From Marisediminitalea oceani (lineage in GTDB: Bacteria; Pseudomonadota; Gammaproteobacteria; Enterobacterales; Alteromonadaceae): a stretch of DNA of 54,930 nt. The notes below the pieces were generated by a model. That model saw only the letters and a program-made list of their open reading frames with translations. It searched no databases and was not told where the DNA came from. Location of the stretch: NCBI RefSeq assembly GCF_003731635.1, contig NZ_RCUA01000057.1:1-54930 (forward strand), in the 5' to 3' direction. This document shows positions 35,543 to 44,425 of the stretch, one piece after another. Numbering within the stretch: the stretch's first letter is position 1; the number at the start of each line of letters is the position of its first letter. A program made the translations under genes and the position numbers.

Positions 35543-36599
35543 ACGTTGTCTGGTGATGGCTGGTGGTACTGGCGGGCATGTATTTCCCGGCATTGCGGTG
35601 GCCAATGAATTACAGCGCCGCGGCTGGCACATCGACTGGCTGGGTACGGCAGAACGTATGGAAGCCCAGGTGGTACCGGATCATGGCTTCCCGATTCATT
35701 TTATCCCGGTTAAAGGCTTGCGTGGTAAAGGTCTTGCTGCCCGGGTATCGGGCTTACTGGCGCTGATTAAATCCTTGTTTAACGCCCGCAAAATGCTGCA
35801 AAAACTGAAACCGGATGTGGTTATCGGGATGGGCGGTTATGCCAGCGGGCCAGGCGGCGTTGCGGCGAAAAGCCTCGGCATCCCGATTGTCATCCACGAA
35901 CAAAATGCGGTGCCTGGCATGACTAACAAGTTACTTGCCCGCATTGCTAAAAAAGTCATGCTTGGGTTTGCTTCGGCGGCTCCGTACTTCGCCGGAGCTA
36001 AAACAAAATGCCAGGCCGTGGGCAACCCGGTGCGGGATGAAATTCTCGCCATTGAGCCTAAACGTCAAACCTCACACCCCATGCGTATGCTGGTGGTGGG
36101 CGGCAGTTTAGGAGCGCGGCCACTGAACGAACAGCTGCCGGTGATCTGCCAGTCTTTTCCTGAACTGGAGATCCGCCATCAGTGTGGTAAAGGCAACGAA
36201 CAAACCGTACGCAGTGCATATGGCGACAAGCCGGTGACCGTGAATGAATTTATTACTGATATGGCCGAGGCTTATCAGTGGGCTGATTTTGTTGTCTGTC
36301 GGGCCGGGGCATTAACCGTGGCAGAGGTTGCTGGAGCCGGTAAACCGGCCATTTTTGTGCCGCTGCCTCATGCCGTAGACGACCATCAAACCCTGAATGC
36401 GCGCTATCTGGCCGACCAGAATGCCGCCAAAGTGGTGGCACAATCGGCACTTAGCCAGGAATTACCGGTGATTCTGCGTGACTGGCTGGAAAATCCTGAT
36501 GACTGTGTCAGGATGGCGGCCAACGCAAAACAGTTTGCACCTTACAATGCAGCTCAGCATGTGGCTGATGCCTGTGAAGCTTTAACCAGAGAGAGATAG
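35535..36599 (+). CDS. murG: Lipid II synthase MurG
   Basis: A 354-residue GT28-family transferase that adds GlcNAc to lipid I, making lipid II on the cytoplasmic face. The N-terminal G-loop is MAGGTGGHVFPG, a second G-loop is VIGMGGYASGPGG, and the UDP-GlcNAc-binding region contains VGGSLGARPLN and CRAGALTVAEVAGAGKPAIF (20 residues). Two adjacent ATG codons (35532, 35535) share the AGGAG; the second has the better 7-nt spacing. It overlaps ftsW by 8 nt. Confidence 0.97.
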   Translation: MSKRCLVMAGGTGGHVFPGIAVANELQRRGWHIDWLGTAERMEAQVVPDHGFPIHFIPVKGLRGKGLAARVSGLLALIKSLFNARKMLQKLKPDVVIGMGGYASGPGGVAAKSLGIPIVIHEQNAVPGMTNKLLARIAKKVMLGFASAAPYFAGAKTKCQAVGNPVRDEILAIEPKRQTSHPMRMLVVGGSLGARPLNEQLPVICQSFPELEIRHQCGKGNEQTVRSAYGDKPVTVNEFITDMAEAYQWADFVVCRAGALTVAEVAGAGKPAIFVPLPHAVDDHQTLNARYLADQNAAKVVAQSALSQELPVILRDWLENPDDCVRMAANAKQFAPYNAAQHVADACEALTRER

Positions 36600-36605
36600 C
36601 GGTAG

Positions 36606-38051
36606 ATGGTATTGGAAACGCCTTTTCAAAGTCCCCAGATGCGAAAGATCACGCGCATATTTTTTGTCGGGATTGGCGGTGCCGGCATGGGCGGGATCGC
36701 CGAAGTGCTGTTGAATGAAGGCTACGATATTGCCGGTTCTGACATCCAGACCGGTGCAATGACCGAGCGCCTGACCGCGCTGGGCGCGGATATTGCCATT
36801 GGCCATCGCGCTGAAAATGTGGTGGATGCCAACGTGGTGGTGGTATCCAGTGCAATCAACGAGGCTAATCCCGAGATTCAGTATGCCCGGGAAAAACGTA
36901 TCCCGATTATCCGCCGCGCGGAAATGCTGGCTGAGTTAATGCGTTTCCGTCATGGCATCGCGGTGGCTGGTACCCATGGTAAAACCACCACTACCAGTCT
37001 TATTGCGACCATTTTTGCCGAAGCCGGGCGCGATCCTACTTTTGTGATTGGCGGTTTGCTTAACAGCGCCGGCACTAATGCACGACTCGGCAGCAGTCGT
37101 TATTTAATCGCCGAAGCGGATGAGAGTGATGCTTCGTTCCTGCACCTCCAGCCGATGATGAGTGTGGTGACCAATATCGAAGCAGACCATATGGAAACCT
37201 ATGGCGGTGATTTCAGTAAAATGACCGACACCTACATTGAGTTTTTACATAACCTGCCGTTTTACGGGCAGGCCGTAGTGTGTGGCGATGACCAGGTTAT
37301 CCGTTCGCTGTTGCCACAAATCGGTCGCAGCGTGATCACCTACGGTCTGGATGAAGACAACGATGTATACGCCACCGATATTCACTACAGTTTCGGCTCG
37401 GCGCATTTTACCGTTCATCGCCCGGACCGCGAGCCGCTGCCGGTAAAGTTGAATCAGACCGGTAAGCACAATGTTTTAAACGCCCTGGCTGCTATTACCG
37501 TGGCTACGGAAGAAGGGATAGACGACGAGTCTGTACAGGCCGCGCTGACAGGTTTTGGTGGCATCGGTCGTCGTTTTGAGGTGCTCGGACAGTTTGATAC
37601 CAGCGTGGGAGAAGTAACCCTGGTAGATGATTACGGCCACCACCCAACGGAAGTGGCAGCGACCATTGAAGCGGCCCGCAATAACTGGCCGGATCAACGG
37701 CTGGTAATGATTTATCAACCACACCGTTACACCCGAACCCGTGATTTGTACGAAGACTTCGTGGAAGTACTGTCGCAGGTGGATTGTTTATTACTGCTGG
37801 ATGTTTATGCGGCCAGCGAACAGCCTATTGATGGCGCAGACAGCCGCTCACTGGCGCGCTCTATTCGTGCCCGCGGCCAGTTAGAGCCGGTTTATGTCAG
37901 CGAGCACAGTGAATTGCCTGCGATTCTTGCTAATCAGTTGCTGGATGGTGATATTGTGATGACGCAGGGCGCCGGTAACGTAGGCCAACTGGCCAGGAAG
38001 CTGGCGGCAATGCAGTTAAACCCGCAAGTCATGCAGCAGGAGGAGCAGTAA
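36606..38051 (+). CDS. murC: UDP-MurNAc:L-alanine ligase MurC
   Basis: A 481-residue Mur ligase that starts the stem peptide by adding L-Ala. The N-terminal UDP-binding loop is [16 protein letters not shown], the ATP loop GTHGKTT lies at 122-128, [10 protein letters not shown] and [13 protein letters not shown] follow, and the C-terminal domain has [10 protein letters not shown] and QPHRYTRT. It begins 6 nt after murG. Its stop shares one base with the ddl start (TAATG). Confidence 0.98.
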   Translation: MVLETPFQSPQMRKITRIFFVGIGGAGMGGIAEVLLNEGYDIAGSDIQTGAMTERLTALGADIAIGHRAENVVDANVVVVSSAINEANPEIQYAREKRIPIIRRAEMLAELMRFRHGIAVAGTHGKTTTTSLIATIFAEAGRDPTFVIGGLLNSAGTNARLGSSRYLIAEADESDASFLHLQPMMSVVTNIEADHMETYGGDFSKMTDTYIEFLHNLPFYGQAVVCGDDQVIRSLLPQIGRSVITYGLDEDNDVYATDIHYSFGSAHFTVHRPDREPLPVKLNQTGKHNVLNALAAITVATEEGIDDESVQAALTGFGGIGRRFEVLGQFDTSVGEVTLVDDYGHHPTEVAATIEAARNNWPDQRLVMIYQPHRYTRTRDLYEDFVEVLSQVDCLLLLDVYAASEQPIDGADSRSLARSIRARGQLEPVYVSEHSELPAILANQLLDGDIVMTQGAGNVGQLARKLAAMQLNPQVMQQEEQ

Positions 38052-38995
38052 TGGCCTTTAAAACTTATGCCCCGCAAGCCTTCGGGCGTGTTGCTGTTAT
38101 GTATGGCGGAGACTCGGCTGAGCGGGAAGTGTCTTTGCGCTCCGGCGAGGCTGTTTTAAAAGCCCTTACAGGGGCTGGCGTAGAGGCTATTGCTTTCGAT
38201 ACGGCTGAGCGTCAACTGGTTGAATTAATAGATGAAAAAGTGGATCGTGTACTGATAATGTTACATGGTCGAGGCGGTGAAGATGGCAGCATGCAAGGGG
38301 CTTTACAACAGCTCAAAATACCTTATACAGGTAGCTCTGTGCTGGGTTCAGCACTGGCGATGGATAAGATCCATAGCAAGCAAATCTGGCAATGCCTGAA
38401 TATTCCCACCGCGAAATATGAAATTGCTGTAAAAAGTCGCTTTGAAGCTGGATCATGCGGCGCTATAATGAATAAATTAGGGGGAAAAGTCATGGTTAAA
38501 CCGGCTCGGGAAGGTTCGAGCATCGGGATGGCCAAAGTGACTAGCGCTAAACAACTCGCGACTGCCATACAAGACGCATTCAAATACGATAATACAGTCT
38601 TGTTGGAGCAGTATATTGAAGGACCTGAATATACCGTTGCCGTTGTGCAAGGTCAGGCTTTACCTTCGATCCGCATGTCAACCCCGCATATATTTTACGA
38701 TTATTCGGCTAAGTATCAGGATAATACGACCGAATATTTTTGCCCGAGTGGTTTGTCTGATGAAGACGAACAATATCTGGCAACGCTGTGTGCATCTGCA
38801 TTTGAAGCGCTATCGGCCACTGGCTGGGGGCGGGTAGATGTGATGCAGGACAAACAATCTGGTGAGTTTTATTTGCTTGAGGCCAATACGGTGCCGGGTA
38901 TGACTGAGAAAAGTCTGGTTCCCAAGGCCGCGGCTGCAGCCGGGATTAGTTTTACAGACTTAGTTTTAGCTATCCTGGCAACCAGTATGGAGTAA
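38051..38995 (+). CDS. ddl: D-alanine--D-alanine ligase
   Basis: A 314-residue ATP-grasp ligase producing the D-Ala-D-Ala dipeptide that MurF uses. MYGGDSAEREVSLRSG, LHGRGGEDGSMQG, KPAREGSSIGM and LEANTVPGMTEKS are the family motifs, all intact; the Y/S residues of D-Ala-D-Ala specificity look normal. Position matches ddlB of E. coli. The gene is visibly AT-richer than its neighbours: several sampled lines count 38-45 percent G+C where the flanking mur/fts lines are around 55-58 percent. GGAGG precedes the ATG and ftsQ follows after 7 nt. Confidence 0.97.
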   Translation: MAFKTYAPQAFGRVAVMYGGDSAEREVSLRSGEAVLKALTGAGVEAIAFDTAERQLVELIDEKVDRVLIMLHGRGGEDGSMQGALQQLKIPYTGSSVLGSALAMDKIHSKQIWQCLNIPTAKYEIAVKSRFEAGSCGAIMNKLGGKVMVKPAREGSSIGMAKVTSAKQLATAIQDAFKYDNTVLLEQYIEGPEYTVAVVQGQALPSIRMSTPHIFYDYSAKYQDNTTEYFCPSGLSDEDEQYLATLCASAFEALSATGWGRVDVMQDKQSGEFYLLEANTVPGMTEKSLVPKAAAAAGISFTDLVLAILATSME

Positions 38996-39002
38996 CCCGA
39001 GA

Positions 39003-39734
39003 ATGTCAGCAGAACAACGCCAGGCGCCTTGGGGCGGCATTGCTTTTTTAGCCGTGTTGGTGGTGTTGCTGATAAGCGGTGGCATTCATACCTATAACTG
39101 GATGCAGGACGAGCAACAGGCACCGGTGCAGGTCATTGACTTCTCCGGGCAGTTTGAACAACTGGACGTACTGAAACTGGAGCGGCTTATCCGGCAGTCT
39201 CAGCCTGGCAGCTTTTTTGCGCTGGATGTGAACGACATTCACCGGCTGCTGGAAGAACAGGCCTGGGTGTACCGGGCGTCGGTACGCAAACAGTGGCCTA
39301 ACCGGCTAAAGGTTTACCTGGTGGAGCAAACACCGGTAGCCAGATGGAATGAAGATTTAATGCTCAACCCTTATGGCGAAAGCTTTAACGCTGAGGGTAA
39401 AAATTTAGGCTTACCGCGCCTGTTTGGCCCGGGCGGCAGCGAGAAAACGGCATTAGAAGGATTTAACGCCATGCAGCGGTTACTGCGTAGCCGGCAACTG
39501 GATATTGAAGAGTTGTCGTTATCAGAGCGCTTTGCCTGGCAGGTACAACTGGTAAACGGGATAGAGATAAACCTTGGTCGACAGGAGTTTATTGACCGTT
39601 TACAACGATTTGTGGATGTTTACCCGTTACTGAGTGAGCAACCTAAGGGTGTCAGTTACGTGGATTTACGTTACGACACAGGGCTGGCCGTAGGCTGGCA
39701 AAATGAAACTGATACTAATCAGACTAAAAGTTAA
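39003..39734 (+). CDS. ftsQ: Cell division protein FtsQ
   Basis: A 243-residue bitopic protein: short cytoplasmic tail, transmembrane helix (about 12-31, IAFLAVLVVLLISGGIH), POTRA domain (about 38-110, VIDFSGQFEQLDVLKLERLI), then the beta domain ending with YVDLRYDTGLAVGW. FtsQ anchors FtsL and FtsB to the divisome. Identification rests on topology, the POTRA pattern and its position between ddl and ftsA. Confidence 0.95.
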   Translation: MSAEQRQAPWGGIAFLAVLVVLLISGGIHTYNWMQDEQQAPVQVIDFSGQFEQLDVLKLERLIRQSQPGSFFALDVNDIHRLLEEQAWVYRASVRKQWPNRLKVYLVEQTPVARWNEDLMLNPYGESFNAEGKNLGLPRLFGPGGSEKTALEGFNAMQRLLRSRQLDIEELSLSERFAWQVQLVNGIEINLGRQEFIDRLQRFVDVYPLLSEQPKGVSYVDLRYDTGLAVGWQNETDTNQTKS

Positions 39735-39751
39735 TAAGAGATAAGCGGCAT

Positions 39752-40981
39752 ATGTCTAAACCGGCAGAACGTAATTTGATTGTAGGACTGGATATCGGCA
39801 CCAGCCGTGTGAAGGCGGTCCTCGGCGAGTTACTCGACGATGAGCAAATCAGTATCGTAGGTGTCGGTACCCATCCTGCCCGTGGTATGGATAAGGGTGG
39901 TGTGAACGATTTGAACCTGGTGGTGAAGTCTGTTCAAAGTGCAGTAAACGAAATGGAACTGATGGCCGATTGTCAGGTCTCTTCTGTGTTTATGTCGATT
40001 TCCGGACGGCACGTGAAATGCCAGAACGAAAGTGGCATGGTACCGATTAACAATCAGGAAGTGACCCAGGAAGACGTGGATAACGTGGTCCATGCGGCAC
40101 GCTCGGTACCCATTGCGGCAGAACGTCGGTTACTGCATGTATTGCCACAGGAGTTTACCATTGATGTGCAGGAGGGCATTAAGAACCCGATTGGCATGTC
40201 AGGGGTAAGAATGGAAGCCGAGGCCCATATCATTACCTGTGCGGACGATATGGCGAAAAACCTGGTGAAATGTATTGAGCGCTGCGAGTTACAGGCCGAT
40301 CAAATCATTTTCTCGGCGCTGGCATCCAGTTATGCCGTGCTGACAGATGATGAGCGTGAGCTTGGTGTCTGTGTAGTGGATATCGGTGCCGGCACGATGG
40401 ATATTGTGATCTACACTGATGGTGCAATTCGTTATACCGCGGTGGTGCCGTTAGCCGGTAATCAGATTACCAGTGATATTGCAAAAATCTTCAGAACGCC
40501 AATTAGCAACGCTGAAGAAATTAAAGTTAACTATGCCTGCGCGCTAAAAGACATGGTTAGCATGGAAGAGAGTATTGAGGTACCCAGTGTTGGCGGTCGT
40601 CCGGCGCGGGTAATGTCTCGTCATACTCTTGCAGAGGTCATAGAACCTCGGTATCAGGAATTGTTTGAACTGATACATAAAGAAATTAAAAACAGTGGTT
40701 TTGAAGAGCAGATCGCTGCGGGCCTGGTGTTAACCGGTGGTACCGCAAAGATGGAAGGGGCTGTTGAAATCGCTGAAGAAATTTTCCAAATGCCGGTGCG
40801 GGTGGGTAGTCCGCTGAATATGGTTGGCTTGTCGGAATATACTGACGATGCCAGTTTCGCAACGGCAGTGGGGTTACTCCACTATGGAAAGATGCAAGCA
40901 GATAATAAAAAAACGAGCAAGCAACGCGTAGCGGATGGTTTATTCAAGCGCGTGCAAAGTTGGTTTAAAGGTGAATTTTAA
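39752..40981 (+). CDS. ftsA: Cell division protein FtsA
   Basis: A 409-residue actin-fold ATPase that tethers FtsZ to the membrane and recruits later divisome proteins. It begins NLIVGLDIGTSRVKAVLGE (phosphate loop 1), has VVDIGAGTMDI (phosphate loop 2), LTGGTAKMEG (adenosine motif) and the 1C domain at about 85-165. The C-terminal amphipathic membrane-targeting helix is RVQSWFKGEF. It begins 17 nt after ftsQ with AAGAGA as ribosome binding site. A 99-nt gap separates it from ftsZ. Confidence 0.98.
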   Translation: MSKPAERNLIVGLDIGTSRVKAVLGELLDDEQISIVGVGTHPARGMDKGGVNDLNLVVKSVQSAVNEMELMADCQVSSVFMSISGRHVKCQNESGMVPINNQEVTQEDVDNVVHAARSVPIAAERRLLHVLPQEFTIDVQEGIKNPIGMSGVRMEAEAHIITCADDMAKNLVKCIERCELQADQIIFSALASSYAVLTDDERELGVCVVDIGAGTMDIVIYTDGAIRYTAVVPLAGNQITSDIAKIFRTPISNAEEIKVNYACALKDMVSMEESIEVPSVGGRPARVMSRHTLAEVIEPRYQELFELIHKEIKNSGFEEQIAAGLVLTGGTAKMEGAVEIAEEIFQMPVRVGSPLNMVGLSEYTDDASFATAVGLLHYGKMQADNKKTSKQRVADGLFKRVQSWFKGEF

Positions 40982-41080
40982 ATTTTAGGGGGCGCTTAGG
41001 TTTATCAGCGAGAGTCATGGAATGCTCAATATGCAGATGAACTCAAGTGTTAGAAAGACGTACAGAACCGGAGAGTAAGT

Positions 41081-42238
41081 ATGTTTGAATTAATGGATAG
41101 CCACGGCGAAGAAGCCGTAATCAAAGTCATCGGTGTCGGTGGCGGCGGTGGCAATGCGGTTGAGCACATGGTGTCTCAGAGCATTGAAGGCGTAGAATTT
41201 ATTGCAGTAAACACTGATGCACAGGTGTTACGTAGCTCTTCTGCAGATGTCACTCTGCAGATTGGCTCAAATGTGACTAAAGGTCTGGGTGCAGGTGCTG
41301 ATGCTAACAAGGGTCGTGAAGCCGCACAGGAAGATCGCGAAACTATCCGCCAGGCGCTGGATGGTGCTGATATGGTATTTATCACCGCAGGTATGGGTGG
41401 TGGTACTGGTACTGGTGCCGCGCCGGAAGTGGCCAAGATTGCCCGTGAAATGGGCATCCTGACGGTTGCTGTGGTTACCAAGCCGTTTCCATTTGAAGGT
41501 AAAAAGCGGACTGATTTTGCTAACCAGGGCACTGATGAACTGGCTCGCAACGTTGACTCGCTGATTACTATTCCCAATGAGAAGTTGCTGAAAGTGATGG
41601 GCCCGGGTACGCCGCTGTTACAAGCGTTTAGTGCTGCTAATGACGTATTACGTGGTGCAGTGCAGGGGATTGCTGAACTGATTACCCGCCCTGGTTTGAT
41701 CAACGTGGATTTCGCTGACGTACGTACTGTAATGTCTGAAATGGGTAAAGCCATGATGGGCAGCGGTTCAGCCTCAGGTCCGGACCGTGCTGAAGAAGCA
41801 GCAGAAGCAGCGATTGCCAGCCCGCTTCTGGAAGACATCGATCTGTCTGGTGCGCGCGGTATCCTGGTGAATATCACCGCGGGTCCTGATTTCGCCATCG
41901 ACGAGTTCGAAACGGTAGGTAATGCGGTTAAAGCATTTGCCTCCGAAAACGCTACGGTAGTAGTGGGTACCGTTATCGACATGGAAATGACCGAAGAACT
42001 GCGGGTAACTGTAGTAGCAACCGGGATTGGTGCCGAGCGCAAGCCCGACATCTCGCTGGTGAGCTCTGAGGGTTCACGCCTGAGTGCTTCAGCCCGTGAG
42101 TTCCAGTCCAGCGGTGAATCCCGTGCGGTAGGTGGCACTGAAGGCAACCAGGCGCTAAAAGCGGATGAAAATGCGCAGCCTGGCAATGACCTTGAATACC
42201 TGGATATTCCGGCTTTCCTGCGTAAGCAAGCGGACTAG
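41081..42238 (+). CDS. ftsZ: Cell division GTPase FtsZ
   Basis: A 385-residue tubulin homologue forming the Z ring. The GTP loop GGGTGTG lies at 106-112, the first loop is VIGVGGGGGNAVEHM, the T7 synergy region NVDFADVRTVM is intact, and the C-terminal tail ends in the FtsA/ZipA-binding peptide LEYLDIPAFLRKQAD. The linker before the tail (about 318-368) is variable. GGAGAG precedes the ATG. Additional ftsZ promoters, common in ftsQA, were not pinned down. Confidence 0.98.
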   Translation: MFELMDSHGEEAVIKVIGVGGGGGNAVEHMVSQSIEGVEFIAVNTDAQVLRSSSADVTLQIGSNVTKGLGAGADANKGREAAQEDRETIRQALDGADMVFITAGMGGGTGTGAAPEVAKIAREMGILTVAVVTKPFPFEGKKRTDFANQGTDELARNVDSLITIPNEKLLKVMGPGTPLLQAFSAANDVLRGAVQGIAELITRPGLINVDFADVRTVMSEMGKAMMGSGSASGPDRAEEAAEAAIASPLLEDIDLSGARGILVNITAGPDFAIDEFETVGNAVKAFASENATVVVGTVIDMEMTEELRVTVVATGIGAERKPDISLVSSEGSRLSASAREFQSSGESRAVGGTEGNQALKADENAQPGNDLEYLDIPAFLRKQAD

Positions 42239-42307
42239 AACGGTAAACAAAAATTTACAGGGTACTTGGTCAAAGGGTTAAAATTGTTCATAAAGTGACC
42301 GATACTT

Positions 42308-42336
42308 TTGACAAGTAAGTGATGGCTAACTATAAT
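42308..42336 (+). promoter_or_regulatory. Perfect consensus sigma-70 promoter of lpxC
   Basis: TTGACA at 42308-42313 and TATAAT at 42331-42336 are both exact consensus hexamers separated by the optimal 17 nt. The start site would be near 42343, leaving a leader of about 30 nt before the lpxC ATG at 42372. Confidence 0.92.
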
Positions 42337-42371
42337 GTTCGGCCGCTTTAGGTTAGGTGTTTTTTAAAGCC

Positions 42372-43283
42372 ATGATTAGACAACGTACAATTAAACATGC
42401 AGTCCAGGAAACTGGCATAGGTTTGCACAAAGGGGACAAGGTCACGATGACTCTCCGGCCTGCGCCTGCGAACACGGGAATCGTGTTTCGGCGTATTGAC
42501 CTTGAGCCGCATGTGGACATTCACTCCCGCGCCAACGCGGTAGGGAATACCATGTTGTGTACCTGTCTGAATAATGACGACGGCGTGAGTATTCATACCG
42601 TGGAACATTTAGCGTCAGCATTAGCCGGACTGGGTATTGATAACATCATTGTTGAAGTTAACAGCAATGAACTGCCGATTATGGATGGCAGTGCGAGTCC
42701 ATTTGTGTTCCTGCTCCAATCGGCTGGCATTGAAGAATTAAACGCGCCTAAGCGCTTTATTCGTATCACTAAGCCAGTTCGTGTGGAAGACGGCGACAAG
42801 TGGGCAGAATTACGCCCGTACGATGGCTTCCGGGTTGATTTCCAGATTGACTTTGAGCATCCGGTTATCAGCCAGACTCGCCAGCACATGGTTATGGATT
42901 TCGATTCCTGCTCTTATGTGAGCGAAGTAAGCCGTGCCCGTACCTTTGGTTTTATGCGTGATCTGGAATACATGAACGCTAACAATCTGGCCCTCGGTGG
43001 CAGCATGGAAAATGCCGTCGCGCTGGATGACTACCGGGTACTGAACCCGGAAGGTCTGCGTTATGATGATGAATTCCTGAAGCATAAAATTCTCGACGCC
43101 ATCGGTGACCTGTATTTAGGTGGTCACAGTATCATTGGTGAACTGGCGGCGTATAAAACCGGCCATGGTCTTAACAACAAGTTGCTGAATGCGGTACTCG
43201 CGCAGCGTGATTGTTGGGAATACATCACCTATGAGTCGCAGGACGAAGCGCCAATTCGCTACGCGCAACCCGCTCTGGCCTAA
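42372..43283 (+). CDS. lpxC: UDP-3-O-acyl-GlcNAc deacetylase LpxC
   Basis: A 303-residue zinc deacetylase for the committed step of lipid A synthesis. Zinc ligands are in [10 protein letters not shown] and in the pair [15 protein letters not shown] (His and Asp); [16 protein letters not shown] holds the catalytic His. ATG 42372 gives the family N-terminus [12 protein letters not shown]; a GTG five codons upstream has no support. It is driven by its own perfect promoter and ends at a strong terminator, so it can be expressed apart from the dcw operon. In E. coli LpxC is tuned by FtsH proteolysis; the C-terminus here ends QPALA, compatible with a hydrophobic degron. Confidence 0.97.
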   Translation: MIRQRTIKHAVQETGIGLHKGDKVTMTLRPAPANTGIVFRRIDLEPHVDIHSRANAVGNTMLCTCLNNDDGVSIHTVEHLASALAGLGIDNIIVEVNSNELPIMDGSASPFVFLLQSAGIEELNAPKRFIRITKPVRVEDGDKWAELRPYDGFRVDFQIDFEHPVISQTRQHMVMDFDSCSYVSEVSRARTFGFMRDLEYMNANNLALGGSMENAVALDDYRVLNPEGLRYDDEFLKHKILDAIGDLYLGGHSIIGELAAYKTGHGLNNKLLNAVLAQRDCWEYITYESQDEAPIRYAQPALA

Positions 43284-43294
43284 TACTTTATGCT

Positions 43295-43324
43295 GAAAAA
43301 GCCGCCCTCGTGGCGGCTTTTTTG
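43295..43324 (+). terminator. Rho-independent terminator of lpxC
   Basis: GCCGCC pairs with GGCGGC, extended by AAAAA/TTTTT to about 11 bp around a 5-nt loop, followed by a T run. It closes the dcw-lpxC transcription unit. Confidence 0.95.
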
Positions 43325-43354
43325 TTGTTTAATAGGGGCGAATGTCGCTAGAAT
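43325..43354 (+). promoter_or_regulatory. Candidate promoter of the M23 peptidase gene
   Basis: TTGTTT at 43325-43330 and TAGAAT at 43349-43354 are 18 nt apart, directly after the lpxC terminator and about 75 nt before the M23 start. The match is moderate. Confidence 0.4.
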
Positions 43355-43427
43355 AGCGAACCATGATTATTAAGCTGGCTGTTATTGCATCGCTGGCTCA
43401 GAGCAGAACGATAAAAAAGACTTCAAA

Positions 43428-44318
43428 ATGAAACTAACAGTGACATTTATTGGTAAGCATAAACGCATCAGGCGCAGCATCAGTGTGCGCTCGATCGTGA
43501 GCCTTACCGTGTTATCGTCACTGTTTGTTCTTGTATCCAGCCGTTCTACCGACTCTTCCTTTGAAAACCTTGCCCGCGTAAAAGTTGCCCAGAATATTCT
43601 TGAAGCCGAACAGCAGCAGGTAGATTCCCTTGCTGCCGCGACCGACGAACAGGTTAAGGCATTGGCGGCGCAACTGATGGCAATGCAAAACTCGCTGGAT
43701 AAAATAGACGCGAAAACCCAGGTGCTGGCTAAAGCAATGGGTGTGGACGAGCAGTCGGTAGGCGATTTCGGACTGGCATCAGCCACCATAAATAATCAGC
43801 TGGAAGACGAAGAACGGCGGTTGTTATCGCCGATAAAAGAATTAAGCAGTCAGTTAAAGCACAAGCAGCAGCAACTGGCCGCACTTGAAAGATTGGTTAC
43901 CGGGCACCATATAGATGAACAGATTAGTTTGTCGGGACGCCCGATAGAGACAGGATGGTTATCATCCTACTATGGCATGCGCACGGATCCCTTTACCGGA
44001 CAACCGGCCATGCACAACGGATTAGACTTTGCCGGTGAAGTAGGTGACGGTGTTGTCGCCACCGCGGCAGGCATAGTGACCTGGTCAGGCGATCGGTACG
44101 GTTACGGACATCTCGTGGAAATAGAACACGGCGATGGGTTAGTAACGCGCTATGGTCACAATCAGACTCTGCTGGTTAATAAGGGTGATTTGGTTACGAA
44201 AGGCCAGGTTATCGCGCTAATGGGGAGTACCGGACGTTCTACCGGCGCTCATGTCCATTACGAAGTCATTAAAGCAGGTCAAAAAGTCGATCCACTCCCT
44301 TACGTTTACAAAAAGTAG
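43428..44318 (+). CDS. M23-family (LytM) peptidase, membrane anchored
   Basis: A 296-residue protein. A basic N-terminus precedes one transmembrane helix (about 21-39), a periplasmic coiled coil (about 50-165) and a C-terminal LytM domain (about 180-290). The zinc ligands look intact: His and Asp of MHNGLDFAG and the second His of HVHYEV; a LytM-factor with all ligands should be an active endopeptidase rather than an EnvC-like activator. It sits between lpxC and secA where enterobacteria carry secM. An active murein hydrolase beside the dcw cluster suggests a role in cell-wall growth or daughter separation. It has its own terminator downstream. Confidence 0.92.
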   Translation: MKLTVTFIGKHKRIRRSISVRSIVSLTVLSSLFVLVSSRSTDSSFENLARVKVAQNILEAEQQQVDSLAAATDEQVKALAAQLMAMQNSLDKIDAKTQVLAKAMGVDEQSVGDFGLASATINNQLEDEERRLLSPIKELSSQLKHKQQQLAALERLVTGHHIDEQISLSGRPIETGWLSSYYGMRTDPFTGQPAMHNGLDFAGEVGDGVVATAAGIVTWSGDRYGYGHLVEIEHGDGLVTRYGHNQTLLVNKGDLVTKGQVIALMGSTGRSTGAHVHYEVIKAGQKVDPLPYVYKK

Positions 44319-44366
44319 CGTAAGCCTCTATTACACGCCAATCAATTTATTGTAACGCGACAGATT

Positions 44367-44388
44367 AATCTGCCGGTCAGATTTTTTT
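44367..44388 (+). terminator. Rho-independent terminator between M23 peptidase and secA
   Basis: AATCTG and CAGATT form a 6-bp stem over a CCGGT loop and are followed by five more T. It lies 38 nt before the secA ATG, so it can also act as an attenuator in the secA leader. Confidence 0.7.
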
Positions 44389-44425
44389 GTTTTTGATAAA
44401 TCACAGAAGTGGAAATACCAACACA

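Noticed and set aside
41176..42186. A 336-codon minus-strand open frame opposite ftsZ
   Set aside because: It is Ser/Pro/Ala rich without domain features, and mirrors the codon bias of ftsZ on the other strand.
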